A stretch of 64,000 nt of DNA, from NCBI GenBank assembly GCA_938007935.1, contig CALLMD010000010.1, forward strand, positions 124,001 to 188,000. Direction: 5' to 3'. The stretch's first letter is position 1; each line of letters opens with the position of its first letter. Below are positions 62,665 through 64,000 of the stretch, piece after piece. The notes beneath the pieces were generated by a model. The model saw only the letters and a program-made list of their open reading frames with translations. It was not told where the DNA came from and did not search any database. The stretch is from an uncultured Hellea sp. (GTDB taxonomy: Bacteria > Pseudomonadota > Alphaproteobacteria > Caulobacterales > Maricaulaceae). The position numbers and the translations under genes are program-made.

Positions 62665-63771
62665 ATGAATGTGCTCCAAGTCGTACCGGAACTCAATGCC
62701 GGAGGTGTAGAAGCGACAACTTTAGAAATGGCGCAAGTCTTAATCGAAAGCGGACACGGCGCGCATGTCATTAGCGCAGGCGGGCGCATGGAAGGTGAGC
62801 TTATCGCGATGGGCGGGGTTCTGCATAAGACCGATATTGGGTCTAAAAATATATTCACTGTCCCGCCGCGCGTCAGGTTGCTGCGCGCCATCATCCAAAA
62901 ATATAATATTGATATCGTTCATGCGCGATCACGCGCCCCTGCTTGGCCCGCTTATTATGCGGCTAAGACTGAAAAGGTTCCGTTTCTAACAACCTATCAC
63001 GGGATCTATAATGGGGCCTCTGGCCTTAAACGTTATTATAATTCCGTTATGGCGAGAGGCACCCATATCATCGCCAATTCAAATTATACGAAAGCCCATA
63101 TCATCAAGACCCATGGAACACCTCCTGATGCCATAACCGTAGTCCCGCGCGGGGTACAGATGGACCGTTTCGACCCCTCCCATATTTCCAGTACGGATAT
63201 CACCGCGCAGCGTCATCGTTGGAATGTGTCTTTAGATGATATTCTTATCCTTTTACCGGGACGCCTGACACGCTGGAAAGGTCAGCTCGTAGCGATTGAA
63301 GCCTTATCGCACCTGCCTGAAAATTACACATTGGTCTTACTGGGCGACGCGCAGGGACGCGAGGCCTATGTCAAAGAGCTTGAGGAGAAGGCGGGCGCTT
63401 TGGGGCTCACAAAACGCATAAGGATGCCCGGCCACTCAAGAGATGTCCCCACCGCTTTGATGGCGGCCGATATTGTCGTCTCGGCCTCAACCGACCCCGA
63501 AGCCTTTGGCCGCGTCGCCGCAGAAGCCCAAGCTATGGGCAAGCCTGTTGTCGCCACAGCGCATGGCGGCGCTTTAGAGACAGTCTTGGACGGCAAAACA
63601 GGCTATCTAGTCCCGCCTTCTGATGCGAGAGCGATGGCCAAGGCCATTGAGCGCGCCGTAAAAAATACCAATTTTGACGCAAAAGCCGCGCGAGAGCGGA
63701 TTGCCGCCCAGTTTTCTACCCAAAATCTGCAACGAAAAACGCTTGCAGTTTACAATGACCTCTTGAAATAA
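62665..63771 (+). CDS. Glycosyltransferase family 4
   Basis: A 368-residue GT-B fold enzyme. The N-terminal half has LNAGGVEATTLEMAQVL (acceptor site), and the C-terminal half LLPGRLTRWKGQLVAIEAL and the nucleotide-sugar motif EAFGRVAAEAQAMGKPVVAT (E-x7-E). Retaining transferases of this kind build lipopolysaccharide or capsule. The ATG at 62665 is the natural start; the longer frame overlaps the divergent hydrolase gene. Confidence 0.9.
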   Translation: MNVLQVVPELNAGGVEATTLEMAQVLIESGHGAHVISAGGRMEGELIAMGGVLHKTDIGSKNIFTVPPRVRLLRAIIQKYNIDIVHARSRAPAWPAYYAAKTEKVPFLTTYHGIYNGASGLKRYYNSVMARGTHIIANSNYTKAHIIKTHGTPPDAITVVPRGVQMDRFDPSHISSTDITAQRHRWNVSLDDILILLPGRLTRWKGQLVAIEALSHLPENYTLVLLGDAQGREAYVKELEEKAGALGLTKRIRMPGHSRDVPTALMAADIVVSASTDPEAFGRVAAEAQAMGKPVVATAHGGALETVLDGKTGYLVPPSDARAMAKAIERAVKNTNFDAKAARERIAAQFSTQNLQRKTLAVYNDLLK

Positions 63772-63810
63772 CGCGCAAGCTTCGCCATATTCTTGTCGCT
63801 ATAACAAATC

Positions 63811-63815
63811 AGGAG
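63811..63815 (+). promoter_or_regulatory. Ribosome-binding site deciding the infC start
   Basis: AGGAG lies eight bases before the ATC at 63824 and only two bases before the ATT at 63818, so the ATC is favoured. Confidence 0.7.
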
Positions 63816-63823
63816 ACATTAGC

Positions 63824-64000
63824 ATCGCTAGAAGACCACTTGCTGCCCAACCAGCTAAAAAGCCCAAAGGGCCGCGTATTAACCGGGACATCACAAATCC
63901 CGAAGTTCTCTTGATTACAGAAACAGGCGAAAAAAAAGGCGTTGTCAGCTTAGACGAAGCTTTGGCGGCTGCGCGCTCGGCTGGGCTTGACCTCGTCGAA
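63824..64000 (+). CDS. infC: Translation initiation factor IF-3, 5' part, AUC start
   Basis: The visible 59 codons encode the IF-3 N-terminus (IARRPLAAQPAKKPKGPRIN, then a region typical of the family, ITNPEVLLITETGEKKG). There is no ATG, GTG or TTG in frame before the conserved part; the frame opens with ATT (63818) and ATC (63824). IF-3 genes often start with AUU or AUC, which lets the factor repress its own synthesis by rejecting non-canonical starts. The gene continues beyond the window. Confidence 0.85.
   Translation, partial: MARRPLAAQPAKKPKGPRINRDITNPEVLLITETGEKKGVVSLDEALAAARSAGLDLVE

Noticed and set aside
1-64000. tRNA, rRNA, CRISPR or prophage signals
   Set aside because: I saw no cloverleaf ends, rRNA motifs, regular spacer arrays or phage structural genes; a tRNAscan or minced run would settle this.

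Overview
The window looks like a chromosomal segment of a moderate-GC alphaproteobacterium, probably of the Caulobacterales/Hyphomonadaceae type. I infer this from small families that are typical of that class: SDHAF4/DUF1674, DUF1192, DUF465, DUF1499, DUF4167, the CtrA-proteolysis adaptor RcdA, the DUF1013/TrcR regulator and a Gly/Met-rich Ffh tail. No tRNA, rRNA or CRISPR array is visible. Most of the window is densely packed housekeeping and envelope genes.

Layout. 1-8.8 kb: the end of a DUF1036 protein, a HAD nucleotidase, SdhAF4, two related secreted proteins (the second behind a sigma-54-type promoter), pyrF with an SDR gene, a sterol-desaturase-like hydroxylase, and a LemA/DUF2207 pair. 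8.8-21 kb: an MscS channel, argG, a Pro/Gln-rich membrane protein, an amino-acid dehydrogenase, a DjlA-like protein, an ArsR-methyltransferase fusion with metF, a GH9 cellulase and ettA. 21-35 kb: a DMT exporter, DUF1801 and AmpD, secreted proteins, the isoprenoid block xseB-ispA-dxs-tlyA, lepB, a YceI lipoprotein, tsaC, a D-2-hydroxyglutarate-type dehydrogenase and rpmE. 35-50.7 kb: the cell-cycle block rcdA-DUF1192-trcR, with a probable short RNA or attenuator in front of trcR, then a diguanylate cyclase, purEK, a pentapeptide-repeat protein, aspS, an M20 peptidase, folE, ffh and rpsP.

51.6-55.5 kb is the main accessory feature. It is a 3,875-bp IS1595/ISXO2-type element, bounded by 25-bp inverted repeats (23 matches) and a perfect 8-bp target duplication. 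It carries six passenger genes besides the transposase. It has cut a processive family-2 glycosyltransferase gene in two; removing the element and one target copy restores one continuous frame.

56-64 kb: queG, a GST, a cation-efflux protein, DUF4167, then a 1.2-kb stretch holding a cluster of GNRA-loop hairpins and a frameshifted small gene. prmC, a hydrolase, a GT4 glycosyltransferase and the start of infC follow. infC appears to use a rare AUC start codon.

The best candidates for undescribed biology are the passenger cargo of the IS1595-type element, the short terminated RNA upstream of trcR, and the hairpin cluster near 60 kb.
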